DNA of 64,000 nucleotides from positions 744,001 to 808,000 of the forward strand of contig CP078104.1 in NCBI GenBank assembly GCA_019203745.1, written 5' to 3'. Below, one piece after another: positions 9,296 to 20,018 of the stretch (position 1 is its first letter; every line of letters begins with the position of its first letter). The position numbers and the translations under genes were made by a program. The notes below the pieces were generated by a model, which saw only the letters and a program-made list of their open reading frames with translations, made no database searches and had not been told where the DNA came from. The stretch is from Chryseobacterium sp. E1 (GTDB lineage Bacteria > Bacteroidota > Bacteroidia > Flavobacteriales > Weeksellaceae).

Positions 9296-11094
9296 ATGAA
9301 AATACTTTTTAGATATCTAAAACCTTATCAGTGGCTGATCATCATCTCTTTATTTCTGGCTACTGTTAATCAGGTTTTCTCGTTATTTGCCCCTGCTATT
9401 ACCGGAAATATTCTTGATCAGCTGGTGACGCATCCTAACTTTTTTGATAAAGAAAAGTTATTACCCAGAAGTCTGAATGAATATCTGTATGGAAGCCCGG
9501 TTTATCATGGTGCTTTTTATTTTTAGGATTGCTTATCGGTACAGCTATGGTAAGCAGGATTGCCAAGGCATTTCAGGATTATGTGGTAAGTGTGATTACC
9601 CAGAAGTTTGGAGCCAAAATATTTACAGACGGCTTAAAGCACTCTATGGCTCTGCCTTATCAGGAATTTGAAGATCAGAGAAGTGGTGAAACTTTATCAA
9701 TTTTAACGAAAGTAAGAGAAGATACTGTAAAATTCATTACCAATTTCATTAATATTTTCTTTGGAATTTTAGTCAGTATTATTTTCGTTTCAGTGTATGC
9801 GATCCGTTTACACTGGTCCATCATGCCTGTTTATATCTGTGGAATTTTCCTGATTGCCTTTGTTACCAATTTACTGAGCAAGAGGATCAAAAGCATTCAG
9901 AAGAATATTGTTACAGAAACAACTGCTTTAGCTGGAAGCACAACAGAGAGTTTAAGAAATATTGAAATTGTTAAAAGTTTAGGGTTAACCCATCAGGAAG
10001 TGATCCGTTTGAATAACAATACTTATAAAATCCTTGGGCTTGAATTGAGAAAGGTCAAAAGCATCCGTTCTTTAAGTTTCATACAGGGAACAATGGTTAA
10101 TTTTCTTCAGCAGCTGATTACCCTGACTTTACTGTATTTAATTTTTAAAAACATTGTGACTCCAGGTCAGTATTTGTCTCTGATGTTTTATGGTTTTTTT
10201 ATTTTCGGGCCAATGCAGGAAATTGGAAACATTATTATTTCTTATCGTGAGGCAGAAGCTTCTCTTCAGAACTTTGACCGTTTGATGAAAAAAGAAGTGG
10301 AAGAAAAACCTCTTCATCCGAAACAAATCGGAGCCATTGAAGAACTTGAATTCAAACATGTTTCTTTCAAACACCAGTCTGCGCAGTATAAAGCTTTAAA
10401 TAATATTTCTTTTGATGTTAAAAACGGAGAAACCATTGCTTTTGTGGGCCCAAGCGGTTCCGGAAAAAGTACGTTGGTGAAACTATTGGTGGGATTGTAC
10501 AGACCTCAGGAAGGAAATATTTTTACAATGGAATCAATGGAAAGGAATTTGATTTTGATGAGCTGAGAAATCAGATTGGTTTTGTGACTCAGGACACCCA
10601 ATTATTTGCAGGAACGATTAAAGAAAATCTCCTTTTCGTTAATCCTTCAGCCACAGAAGAGGAACTGGCCATTGCCTTACAGAAATCAAGCTGTACAGCT
10701 TTACTAGAAAGAGCTGAAAAGGGAATTGAAACCGTTATCGGTGAAGGCGGACTGAAACTGAGTGGCGGTGAAAAGCAGAGAATTGCCATTGCAAGAGCGC
10801 TTCTGAGAAAACCTCATCTTTTAATTTTTGATGAAGCAACTTCTGCGTTGGACAGTATTACCGAAGAAGAAATTACCACAACCATTAAGGATATTTCGAA
10901 AGAAAGAGAACAGATTACCGTTCTTATTGCACATCGTTTAAGTACGATTATGCATGCAGATAAAATTTATGTTCTTGAACGCGGACAGGTAGTAGAAACA
11001 GGTTCCCATGCCAATCTTATTGACGAAAAAGGACTTTACTACGCCATGTGGCGGCAGCAGATCGGGGAAAGAAAACACTTACTCCTCAGGCCTA
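9296..11094 (+). CDS. ABC exporter, fused permease and ATPase (3 frameshifts)
   Basis: About 600 residues, a half-transporter that should work as a dimer. The N-terminal membrane domain starts MKILFRYLKPYQWLIIISLF with about six helices to residue 310. The ATPase has GPSGSGKST (Walker A), TQDTQLF (Q-loop), LSGGEKQR (signature), LLIFDEATSALD (Walker B) and AHRLST (H-loop). The frame breaks near 9524 (TTTTTAGG), 10526 (ATTTTTACAATGG) and 11072 (GAAAACAC). With the last one repaired the protein ends ERKTLTPQA at TAA 11092-11094. As read it would run into the terminator, to 11114. It resembles MsbA/multidrug-type exporters. The substrate is unknown. It lies between scoA and scoB on the opposite strand. 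Confidence 0.88.
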
Positions 11095-11103
11095 AAAAAA
11101 AAC

Positions 11104-11135
11104 AAAAGCGCTGAAAATTCGTTTTCAGCGCTTTT
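11104..11135. terminator. Bidirectional terminator between the ABC exporter and scoA
   Basis: Perfect 14-bp stem AAAAGCGCTGAAAA / TTTTCAGCGCTTTT with a TTCG tetraloop, between convergent genes. A/T runs on both sides let it serve either strand. Confidence 0.9.
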
Positions 11136-11151
11136 CTATTGTTGTTTGAGC

Positions 11152-11852
11152 CTATTCTTTAGTTCTTACAGTTCTCTGCTCAATTCTCTTTTCAAATTTT
11201 TCTCCCTGGAAGATTCTCTGAATCATGATTCCCGGAATGTGGATCTGGTTCGGGTCCAGTTCTCCCGGCTCTACCAGTTCTTCTACTTCGGCAATGGTAA
11301 TCTTACCTGCACCAGCCATAGGATGGTTGAAGTTTCTTGCTGATCCTTTAAAGATAAGGTTTCCTGCATGATCTCCCTTCCATGCTTTTACGATAGAAAA
11401 GTCTGCTTCATAGGCATGCTCCAGGATATGAGGCTTCCCTTTGAATTCTTTCACCTCCTCCCTTCTGCTACTTCGGTTCCGTAGCCTGCCGGAGTATAGA
11501 AAGCCGGAATACCTGCCTGGGCCGCTCTGCATTTTTCAGCCAGAGTACCCTGTGGAGTAAGCTCTACTTCCAGTTCTCCTGAAAGCATTTGTCTTTCAAA
11601 CTCAGCATTTTCACCCACATAGGAAGAGATCATCTTTTTGATCTGTCTTTTGTGAAGCAATAATCCCAATCCGAAATCATCTACTCCTGCATTGTTTGAA
11701 ATACAGGTAAGGTCTTTCACATCACTTTCTACCAGTGCATTAATTGAGTTTTCAGGAATTCCGCAAAGTCCAAACCCGCCAAGCATCAGCGTCATCCCAT
11801 CTTTAATTCCTTCGATGGCCTCCTTTGCATTTTTTACTCTTTTATCTATCAT
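11152..11852 (-). CDS. scoA: 3-oxoacid CoA-transferase subunit A (1 frameshift)
   Basis: About 233 residues. The alpha subunit of succinyl-CoA:3-ketoacid CoA transferase. Seen: [59 protein letters not shown] and [14 protein letters not shown]. The second half has [16 protein letters not shown] and [19 protein letters not shown]. One A or equivalent is missing near 11460 (GAGGTGAAAG region), and repair gives [15 protein letters not shown]. It shares the terminator at 11104-11135 with the convergent ABC exporter. Its partner scoB lies 2 kb downstream. Confidence 0.92.
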
Positions 11853-12237
11853 GAAATATTAGATTTTTCTGTTGGCTAAATTTAATAAAATTTTCCCGTA
11901 TATCCGATGAACGGAATTGATCTGAATTTTTTCCTTTTCTGAATGATATTTCTAACGATTTAAATTCATTAAAAATCAAAACATTACTTAAAAAAACGAA
12001 CAGATCGGTTCATTTTTTATATTCTTCTCATCAAATTGATTTATATTTGGGGTTTCAAATCTGAAAGCACAGTATATTTTATAGTCTGATGAAAGAATTT
12101 ATTTAAAACACAACTATGCAAAAATTATGACGGGACGATTTACAACTGTTGTATATTCATCATTTAATCTGCACTGATATTACTGTACCCGAACGATGGT
12201 CCTCAAAATCCAAAATCATTTAACTTAATAAAAAAAC
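11853..12237. other. Divergent intergenic region of 385 bp
   Basis: No gene seen. It must hold the promoters of scoA (minus) and the YwqK-like gene (plus). A 13-bp perfect inverted repeat (TACAAC-T-GTTGTA, 12142-12154) could be a protein-binding site but is short enough to occur by chance. I find no clear -33/-7 pair. Confidence 0.35.
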
Positions 12238-13766
12238 ATGAAAAAATTATTTGCATCGGCGCTGTTTGTATTGGTATTCGGCTTCAATGTATTCGCACAG
12301 GAAAAGACCTATTTTGATGAAAACTGGGAAAAAACCACCCAGGATAAAATGGAATATTATCGTGAAACATCTCCTAAAGGTAAACTTACTTTAATCAAAG
12401 ATTATTATAAGGACGGAAAGCTTCAGATGGAGGGGCTGGCTTCTGATACCACTCCCAACAATGAAGTTTTTGACGGAAAAGTTACCTGGTATACTCCTGA
12501 AGGAAAAGTGATGAATACCATTACTTATTCTAATGGTAAGCAGGTGGGACCATCTCAAAATTTTGACGCCAGCGGCAGACTGCTGGAAGATATGGTCTAT
12601 AAAGCGGACGAAAGCTTCTCCGGAAAAATGTTCGGCTATAAAGACCCGGAAGATGAAAACAGCTTCAACAGCCTTACGATTTATGAAAATTCTTTACCTG
12701 TAAAAACAACGGTTTATGATGAAGATATCAAGGGAATCAGACATGAAACCATTACGGATAAAGACGGCAACTATGAAACTAAATATTATGGCGAAAAAGG
12801 GAAATATTTAGGAAGCGGCTATTCAAAATCCGGAGAAAATATGCTGGTAGACTATTACCCTAACCCGATGAGAGTCTCTAAAATTGAAAAATATAAAAGT
12901 GACGGCAGCGTAAAGGAAGGGATTATCTATGGTAAAAACGGAAAAGTCCTGCAGGAACAGAAAAAAATAAGAAAGACGGCTACAAAACGACATATGACGA
13001 GTCCGGAAAGAAAATAGGTCATCTGATTTATCAGTATGATAAGGAGAATGATACTTACACTCCTATGGATGGTGAAGATTATCAGCTAAGCTATGACTAT
13101 ACTCTGATATCCTCCATTGACGTCTATAAAAACGGATCTATCATAACAAGCAAATACTTTGATGAAGCAGGAAAACTAACTTCAGAAAAAAATACTGAAG
13201 GATGATATTACCCAGGAGATCAAGTACTATAACCCTGACGGCAAACTGAAATCTACACTTACATATAAGGATGATATGCCTTACAATGGTATTTCCTATG
13301 AAGGGCTTACCGAAATGCAGTATAAGGAGGGGGCCCTGGTGAATACAAAAATTATTTTGATGATCATAAGCTAAAGTCTGAGAAGAAATTAAATTCCAAA
13401 CAAAATGCTTACGATGCTACAATTTATGACAATAAAGGTGCTGTTTTATATACGTATAACCAACCTGTACATGAAGAAGAATATGACTACAGTTTTACTG
13501 CCCAGGTTGTACAGTATGCAAAAGGTAAACCAGTCAACAAAGCATCTGTAAAAGAAGGTATTCTGCAAAATGGAAAAATCAGAATAAAAGACTATTACGG
13601 AGCAAAAGAGCTGGAACGCAGCGGAAAATGGATCTTATTAAAGGTGTATAATGGAGACGGAAAACTTGTTCAGGATTCCAAGATTCTGGCTGATAGCGGT
13701 GAAAATTTATCCACTGACAGCAATACTGTTATTCAGGAAGATCAACTGTACAGTGATGTTGAGTAA
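12238..13766 (+). CDS. YwqK/MORN-like repeat protein, secreted (3 or more frameshifts)
   Basis: About 508 residues after repair, with signal peptide MKKLFASALFVLVFGFNVFAQ. The body is a series of short beta-hairpin repeats of the type Y(Y)xDGKLxxxG: KDYYKDGKLQMEG, WYTPEGKVMNT, KYYGEKGKYLGSG, EGIIYGKNGKVLQEQ, KYYNPDGKLKST, DYYGAKELERSGK. This is the MORN-variant repeat seen in proteins annotated as YwqK-like. In Bacteroidota these are mostly exported and of unknown role. The frame breaks near 12963 (one base), 13188 (one A too many) and about 13340. The stop TAA at 13764-13766 follows YSDVE. There is no T9SS tail. Confidence 0.75.
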
Positions 13767-13789
13767 ATCCGGAAGGATTCATACTATAA

Positions 13790-13819
13790 AAACAGGCCAT
13801 CATTTCTGATGGCCTGTTT
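13790..13819. terminator. Bidirectional terminator between the YwqK-like and phosphatase genes
   Basis: Perfect 13-bp stem AAACAGGCCATCA / TGATGGCCTGTTT with a 4-nt loop between convergent genes. Confidence 0.9.
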
Positions 13820-13842
13820 ATTTTCATAGTTATATATATTGA

Positions 13843-16588
13843 TTACTGGATAATCAGTTTTAAGGTAAATAGCTTTCTTGCGTGAACTTTTACAAAATAT
13901 ACTCCTTTCGGAAGATTTTCATTCACTAAAGAGAAACGTTGGTTATGAATATTCTTTGATTCATACAGTAATTCGCCAGCTGCAGACACCAATTCAATTT
14001 TCTCGATCGGATAATCACTCTTGATGAAAGTTGGCTCCCCAGGTTTTGTAGGATTTGGATACAGAATGACATTTTTCTCTGTGCTTTTTGCCTCTTCCAA
14101 TCCTAAAGTTCCTGAGCTCACCTGAAACTGTACCCTGTTTGAAACCTCCGTATAAGAATCGTTGGTAAACATCACCATATAATAGTTTCCAGGTGTGGTT
14201 GGTACGCCGTTTACATTTCCTGAAATCGTTTTGGTACCCTCCGTCACACCATCAAAATAAGTGTAGGAAACGAAGTTATCATCCGGTGTCTGAACATTCT
14301 GAGGATAGATTCCCAGCCAGTCTTTGATGATTCCGGGAGAATCCGTCCATGAAGCTGTAATATTTTCTCCTAATGAATATACAGGTTTGTTGGTCCATAA
14401 TTCGGTTACAATATCTCCTACTTTAAAGAATACTTTTCTCCGATTCCGTTATAGCCGTCTTCCAGTAAATACTGCGCATAGTAATATCCTTTTGGAAGTC
14501 CTGTAAAATTAAGAGTTCCGGATGCTGTGGTGACATAGCTCCATTTTATAGAAGCTGTGGTTCCGGGAGTCTGTCCCATTTTATAAATTCCGATCCAGTC
14601 TTTCTGTAAACTTGGGGCATTCGTAAAGTTGATGATTACGGTTCCGCCTACCGGATATGTATCTGCTGTAGTCTGTAATTGCACTTTTGGTCCTACATAG
14701 AAGCTTTTTCTTGATGCAATGTCTGTATATCCGTTATTAGCAAAGAATCCTGCGAAATATTGTCCTTTATTAGGGAGACCGTTATTAAAAGTGGCAGTTC
14801 CTGCTGTCTGTCCGTTCGTGTAAACATAGGTCTGCGCAGTTGCACCTCCTCCCGGTGTCTGGCCTTTTTATAAATCCCCACCCAATCCTGCTGATTTCCG
14901 GGACCGCCAGTGAAAGTAGCAACGATAGGCTCGTTTTGAGTGTATTCAGTTTTATCTAAAGTAAATGTAGGGTTTGAAACCACACTTCCTGTAATTTCAA
15001 ACTGTTTTACCTCACTCCACTCACTCCACTCAAGGTTTCTGTCCCTGTAGCGGGTTTTCACGTAATAAGTTCCATTCGGGATTGAATTTGCTGTCAAAGT
15101 TGCCTTGGTAATATCTACTCCTTCATTCAGGTTTCTCGTTTTATCCGGGTTTCCGTTTCCATCTTTTCCAAACCAGTTTTCAAAATCACGATAAAATTCT
15201 TTTTCAATCACAGAAAAATCGGCCGCTTTACTGATTAAAAACTGTGTTGTATTTAAAAGTTCTCCGTTAGAGGATGAAAAAGCACTTCCATTCAACGTCA
15301 AAGGCAATGTAACCGGACCTGAGAATGTATTGGTAACAGACGGTTTAGCCGGTTTCGGCTGATTTTTGTATCTGTGGAAAGAATCTATCAGTTCATTATG
15401 TTTCGTGGTATATTTTCCACCAATAGAATAACATTCTATATCTACTTTTCCGGTTGGAATATCTACCTCAACGATCTGATAGGTCCAATCCGTCAATGTT
15501 TTCTGTACATCATCAAAATCCTGCTCATTAGACATTCCCCAATACTGATCCCAGGCCGTTCCTCCTGAAATGATCTGGTAATTCGGAGTATTTTTCAGCT
15601 GTCCTCTGTGATAGAGGTGATGATGCGCTCCAACATGCATTAAGTATTTATCAGAAGTTACCAAAAGCGGAACGGCATTATTTCTCACCCAGGTTGAAAT
15701 ATCTCCTACATATTGTTCTGCCTGGTAAGGTCTGTGGCTTAATGAGATGATCCAGTCTACTGTAGAATCATTATTGGCCTCATTCAGAACCTGCTGCAGC
15801 CAGGTCTGCTGGGCAGATCCTGTGTGCTCGGAGCTTAAACTGATGAACAATACATTCCCTGCCTGCTGAGCATAATAATTCTCGTTTCCTGAGGAGATGC
15901 CTTTATATTTGATCTCGTCAATATAAAAATGGGCATAGTAAGAATTCATTCCCAAAGTTCCGTAGGTCTCATGGTTTCCTACAGTGGTCTGAATGGGCAG
16001 ATAAGGTGATAATTTGATATTCTTTTTGAAGTGAACATTCTCGTAATGATCCAGTGTTCCTACATCCACCTGGTCTCCCACCATAAAAGTAAGGGCAATA
16101 TTATCGGACGGATCTGAACCGGCTCCGAATTTTTCTTTTAATTTTTTAAAAGCATTCATGGTAAGGCTGTCATATCTCGGTTCTGCTTTGATCTGGTTGT
16201 CCCCATAATCAGGAAGCGGATCTTTCCATTGGCTGTTACCGGTTGTCCTGGTAGAGGAAGTGTTCTGAAATTGTAAACCGCAGATTCATTGGTCCCCGTT
16301 TTAATTTTATAATAATACTTGGTATTAGGCTGTAAGTTGGTAATTTTTGCTGTGTGATAGTAATAATTATTATTGTATCCTGTATCCGAAAAGATATTGG
16401 TGGTTCCGGTTACCGTTACATTCAGATTCGTTGGAGAATCTCCGTAGATCACGGTTGTTTCGTTATCGGAAGCGGTCTTCCAATTGACGATCATAGAATT
16501 CGGAGTCGGGTTTTGCAGATATGGGAACAAAACCTGCCCGAACGCCATCTGAGCCACGAAACAAAAAAAAGAAGAAATAGTGTTTCAT
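13843..16588 (-). CDS. Secreted metallophosphatase with DWxGIY repeats and T9SS sorting domain (4 or more frameshifts)
   Basis: About 915 residues. The start MKHYFFFF... (ATG at 16588) is restored by lengthening a T run near 16569. A fibronectin-like N-domain (PTPNSMIVNWKTASDNETTV) precedes a purple-acid-phosphatase-type domain with VGDQVDVG, VGNHETYG, SHRPYQ and HVGAHHHLYHR as metal ligands. After a linker (QPKPAKPSV) and another beta-domain come three repeats about 290 nt apart, each with DW(V/I/L)GIY (near 14885, 14597 and 14312). The C-terminus ILYPNPTKPGEP ... LPKGVYFVKVHARKLFTLKL is a type A T9SS signal. It is probably a cell-surface or released phosphoesterase. The repeats may bind a surface or ligand, which is inference. 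Confidence 0.85.
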
Positions 16589-16882
16589 AATTGCTTAATT
16601 TTAAAATGACATATAGAGTTTTAATTTGTGAATCAAGAATTTAAAAAATCATCACTCTGATTTTTATTTCGGGCAAAAGTATGCTTCCCATATAAACCTT
16701 GTCTGATGGAATCTTAAAGAAACTGTTAATTCTTTGACGAAACCGGAATGAAAAAATTATAGTTTTTAACACATTAAATATTTGGTGTATTCAAAAACTA
16801 TTTTGTACATTTGCAACCTGTTATTCAACCTCTGACGATAAACGTGTAAGTTGCTTAGCTTTAACATTTTATTTTATTAATA
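16589..16882. other. Divergent region, phosphatase / rplS
   Basis: AT-rich spacer holding the rplS promoter (16781-16813) and, presumably, an unrecognised phosphatase promoter. No gene seen. Confidence 0.4.
16781..16813 (+). promoter_or_regulatory. rplS promoter
   Basis: TTTG (16781-16784), a 21-nt spacer and TACATTTG (16806-16813), followed by CAACC. This fits the Bacteroidota -33/-7 consensus. The leader to the ATG is about 65 nt. Confidence 0.75.
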
Positions 16883-17237
16883 ATGGATTTATTAAAGTAC
16901 GTACAAGACAAGTACATTGCGAAAAAGAATTCCCTGAATTCAAAGCAGGTGATACAATTACTGTGTATTACGAAATTAAAGAAGGACAAAAGACAAGAAC
17001 TCAGTTCTTCAAAGGGACAGTTATCCAATTAAGAGGTACTGGTTCTACAAAAACTTTCACCATCAGAAAAATGTCTGGTGATGTAGGGGTAGAAAGAGTA
17101 TTCCCTATCAACATGCCTGCACTTCAAAAAATCGAGGTTGACAGAAGAGGTAGAGTTAGAAGAGCTAGAATCTACTACTTCAGAGATCTTAGAGGTAAAA
17201 AGCGAGAATTAAAGACGCTGCTTACAAGAAGAAATAA
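16883..17237 (+). CDS. rplS: 50S ribosomal protein L19 (2 frameshifts)
   Basis: About 119 residues, normal length for L19, a protein at the interface of the ribosomal subunits. MDLLKYVQDKYIAKK, FPEFKAGDTITVYYEIKEG, FKGTVIQLRGTG, FTIRKMSGDVGVERVFP and RRARIYYFRDLRGKK are all standard. One A is missing near 16926 (GCGAAAAAGAATTC) and one near 17202 (GGTAAAAAGCGAG). Repaired, the end reads KKARIKDAAYKKK at TAA 17235-17237. Because L19 is essential and single-copy, these breaks are strong evidence of sequencing error. A terminator follows. Confidence 0.95.
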
Positions 17238-17258
17238 TTCAGACAACAATAAATGCAA

Positions 17259-17296
17259 AAAGAGGCTGTTTACCCCGAGTAGACAGCTTCTTTTTA
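17259..17296 (+). terminator. rplS terminator
   Basis: Stem AAGAGGCTGTTTAC / GTAGACAGCTTCTT, with G-U pairs, and a TTTTT tail. Confidence 0.8.
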
Positions 17297-17327
17297 TTAT
17301 TGAATGATGAGTAAATTCTTAAATAAA

Positions 17328-17358
17328 AACCTAACAGGTTTTAGAAACCTGTTAGGTT
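17328..17358 (-). terminator. Terminator of the SRPBCC gene
   Basis: Perfect 14-bp stem AACCTAACAGGTTT / AAACCTGTTAGGTT with a 3-nt loop. A T run follows on the minus strand. Confidence 0.8.
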
Positions 17359-17367
17359 TGATTAATA

Positions 17368-17835
17368 TTACACTTTGTAAGGATTTCCCTTGCCCGTTTC
17401 CAGAAACAGCTTCAGGCTACTGATAAACTGAATCCAGCCGGCGGAACAGATATTATAACATTCCACAGCAGGATGTAAGCCAATATGGGTTACCTTTAGC
17501 TCCGTGAAATTCTCCTTCTGTCCTATTTCCCAAAAGATTGTTGTTCCGATCCATTCTGTCTGATGATTTAATTCGGGTAAGTTTAACAATGAATCTTTAA
17601 CATACCAGACCGCCCTTGAATTGGGTATCAGCTCTTCTACCTGCATTGTTTTATGGATACTGTCCCCAAATCTTATAGTGAAGATATCATCCACGTTTGC
17701 AGATGATCCTTCGAACATTTCAGTCCACCAAAGAGGAATCTGGTGGGTAATAGCATCATAAGCTTTGTCTGCTGTAGTTTTTATTTCTACGGAAAGATTG
17801 TAATTTTCTACGTTCATTTTATTTGTAGTTTTCAT
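17368..17835 (-). CDS. SRPBCC (START/AHSA1-like) domain protein
   Basis: About 155 residues and one of the few genes without a frame break. YNLSVEIKTTADKAYDAIT opens a Bet v1/SRPBCC fold. PLWWTEMFEG, FTIRFGDSIHKTMQVEEL, AVWYVKDS, WIGTTIFWEIGQKENFTELKVTHIGL and the C-terminal helix GWIQFISSLKLFLETG complete it. Such proteins bind hydrophobic ligands or act as stress-related cofactors of unknown substrate. The ATG at 17835 (MKTTNKMNVENY) was preferred over an in-frame upstream ATG at 17859 because the extra residues do not belong to the fold. It stands alone between L19 and the AraC gene. Confidence 0.75.
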   Translation of the reverse strand: MKTTNKMNVENYNLSVEIKTTADKAYDAITHQIPLWWTEMFEGSSANVDDIFTIRFGDSIHKTMQVEELIPNSRAVWYVKDSLLNLPELNHQTEWIGTTIFWEIGQKENFTELKVTHIGLHPAVECYNICSAGWIQFISSLKLFLETGKGNPYKV

Positions 17836-18000
17836 AAAATTATGGTATTGGCAATACAATTTTATGGAAATTATTTTTCAGAAAAGTTTGCATAGGGCAA
17901 GAAATATCCAGACCACCCCGGCAAAAATTCTTTGAATTTTCGCCACCCTTCCACCAGAGGGAATGTTAGCTCTTTTGATGGCAATATTGGTTAAGATTAT

Positions 18001-18782
18001 TTACTCATTCTTCATCAGATATTGCAATGGTGTAGATCCGGTATGCTTCTTAAAAAATTCTATAAAGGCACTGTCTGAGGAAAAGTCTAAAATGTGTGCC
18101 GTTTCCCTATTGAATTTCCGTCTACCAGAAGTTCGATGGATCTCTGAAGCCGCCATTGCTGCCTCCATTCCTGATAAGAAAGTCCGGTTTCTTTTTTAAA
18201 AATACGAGTGATTGTTTTTTCTACAGCACCTGTTTTTTCAGCCAGCTTTTTCAATAAAGGCGGTATAGATATTCTTTGTGTCCATTCTTCTGCGATCTTT
18301 ATAAAACGTCGGTCCTGAGGCATTTTCAATTCCAGCTTTTCTTCGGGAGCGGTATTGATTTCATCCCAGAGAACCTTGAGGATATTTTCCTGATCTTTAT
18401 TAAAAGGCTTCCATTCCCAAAAGCAGATCCTTTCAATAATTTCCTTTAATAAAGGGTTTACATGCAATACTTTGAGCCCGGAATTCAGGTATTTCCCTGC
18501 ATTATTTTCATCGAAATAAATAGATCTGTATGCGACAACATTCCGGAAATTTACCCGGTGGACTTCCCCGGCAGGAATCCAGAGCATACGGAATGGCGGC
18601 AATATAAACTGCCTGTCAGAAGTAGTTACCGTCATACAGCCGGATGGCGCATACAGCAACTGAGCCTTTGTTTTATGAAAATGAAAACCTGAGTCATGCA
18701 TCACCATGTCAGAGGCAATTCCGATCACTTTTTCCGGGATGGAATCTGCATCAAATTCTTCATTCTGTTTCAGTACAGCCAT
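18001..18782 (-). CDS. AraC family transcriptional regulator (1 frameshift)
   Basis: About 261 residues. The N-terminal cupin segment (HDSGFHFHKTKAQLLYAPSG, FRMLWIPAGEVHRV) is a ligand-binding domain. The C-terminal double helix-turn-helix has ISIPPLLKKLAEKTGAVEKT, FKKETGLSYQEWRQQWRL and, after repair of one G near 18108, AHILDFSSDSAFIEFFKKH and GSTPLQYLMKNE. It ends at 18001. It is divergent from the MFS transporter at 18857 with about 75 bp between, so it probably controls that transporter. Confidence 0.88.
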
Positions 18783-18856
18783 GTCCTATTTTTGATGTTT
18801 TTGTTTTTATATCATTATAAATATACATTGAATTATTTGAAACTTTGCAGAAAAAA

Positions 18857-20003
18857 ATGAAAAGACAAATCCACTCTGGCTGTTGACCCTTCTCGTAATG
18901 CTTCCTCAGTTTGTAGAAACCATTTACAGCCCTGTTTTACCAATGGTACAGGAACAATTTGGAGTGAAGGAAGAATCTGCGACGTTGACAATAAGCTTAT
19001 ACTTCATTGCATTTGCCCTTGGAGTAGCATTCTGGGGCGTGCAGTGCGACAGAATCGGAAGAAAAAAAGCACTTGAATATGGGCTGATCACCTATGGAGC
19101 AGGAACCTTTGCCGCTGTTTTTGCCCCTGATTTTATCTTTCTGCTTGCTGCCAGGATTATTTCTGCTTTCGGAATTGCGGTGGGTTCTATTGTTACCCAG
19201 ACCATTTTACGTGATATGTATGATAAAGACAGCATCAGCAAAGTATTTTCATGGATTGGGATCGGTTTATCCATCAGTCCTGTCATCGGGATGATCACTG
19301 GTTCTGCACTGGCTACCACTGTGGGTTACAAGGGTATTTTTATTACTTTATATCTTCTGGCTGTTTTATTTTATCTCCTTTCCAGAAAAAAAGTCTCTGA
19401 AACCTATCTTCCGGGAAAAGAAACCAACATCCGTACCCTATGGAATTTATTAAAACGAATGCTGTGTGATCATGAAATCATCAGGTGCTGTTTACTGATC
19501 ATGAGCTTCAATGTACTGCTGTTTTCATACTATTCATTAGCTCCGTTTATATTTAAAGAGAAGCATTATTCTTCCTATGCTTTCGGATGCAGCAGTATTA
19601 TTCTGGCAGCGGGTACTTTTGCAGGAGCCAAGCTCAACAGACATCTGTTAATGAACAACATACAACCTAAATATTTAGTCAAAGCAAGTACATTGGCAGC
19701 GTTTATTGCCTCAGTATTGGTATGGATTCTAGCAGACCGGGAAATTTATTTTTAATCCCTTATTTTTTCATTGTGATGGCATTCAGTATTGCCATTCCTA
19801 ATATCTTAAGCACCGCCTTAATCAGCTATAAGAATGAAACAGGGAGCGCAGGGGCACTTTTGGGGCTTATTTATTATGTATTGATCGGAGGCGGGCTCAT
19901 CAGCATTGGATACATTCAAAACCTCGGGATCTCATGTATGATCTTTTCAGCAACAGGAGTATTTGCCCTGCTGATGTTCAGACAAAAAGAAAAGACCGTT
20001 TAG
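18857..20003 (+). CDS. MFS transporter, Bcr/CflA-like (2 frameshifts)
   Basis: About 382 residues with 12 predicted helices. Repair of one A near 18864 gives the start MKKTNPLWLLTLLVMLPQF. The motif A loop GVQCDRIGRKKALEYG lies between helices 2 and 3, and QTILRDMYDKDSISKVFSW follows helix 4, as in Bcr/CflA drug exporters. The second break is near 19745 (LADREIYFLIPYFFIV after repair). It is a probable drug or metabolite proton antiporter. The divergent AraC gene is its likely regulator. The last codons form the left arm of the terminator. Confidence 0.85.
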
Positions 20004-20018
20004 CTACCAACGGTCTTT
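19991..20018. terminator. Terminator between the MFS and DUF3592 genes
   Basis: Stem AAAGACCGTT / AACGGTCTTT with an 8-nt loop and a TTTTC tail. It overlaps the stop codon of the MFS gene and the 3' end of the convergent gene. Confidence 0.8.

Noticed and set aside
12142-12154. TACAAC-T-GTTGTA inverted repeat as an operator
   Set aside because: Only 6 bp per arm in AT-rich DNA with no promoter next to it. Too likely by chance to report as a site.
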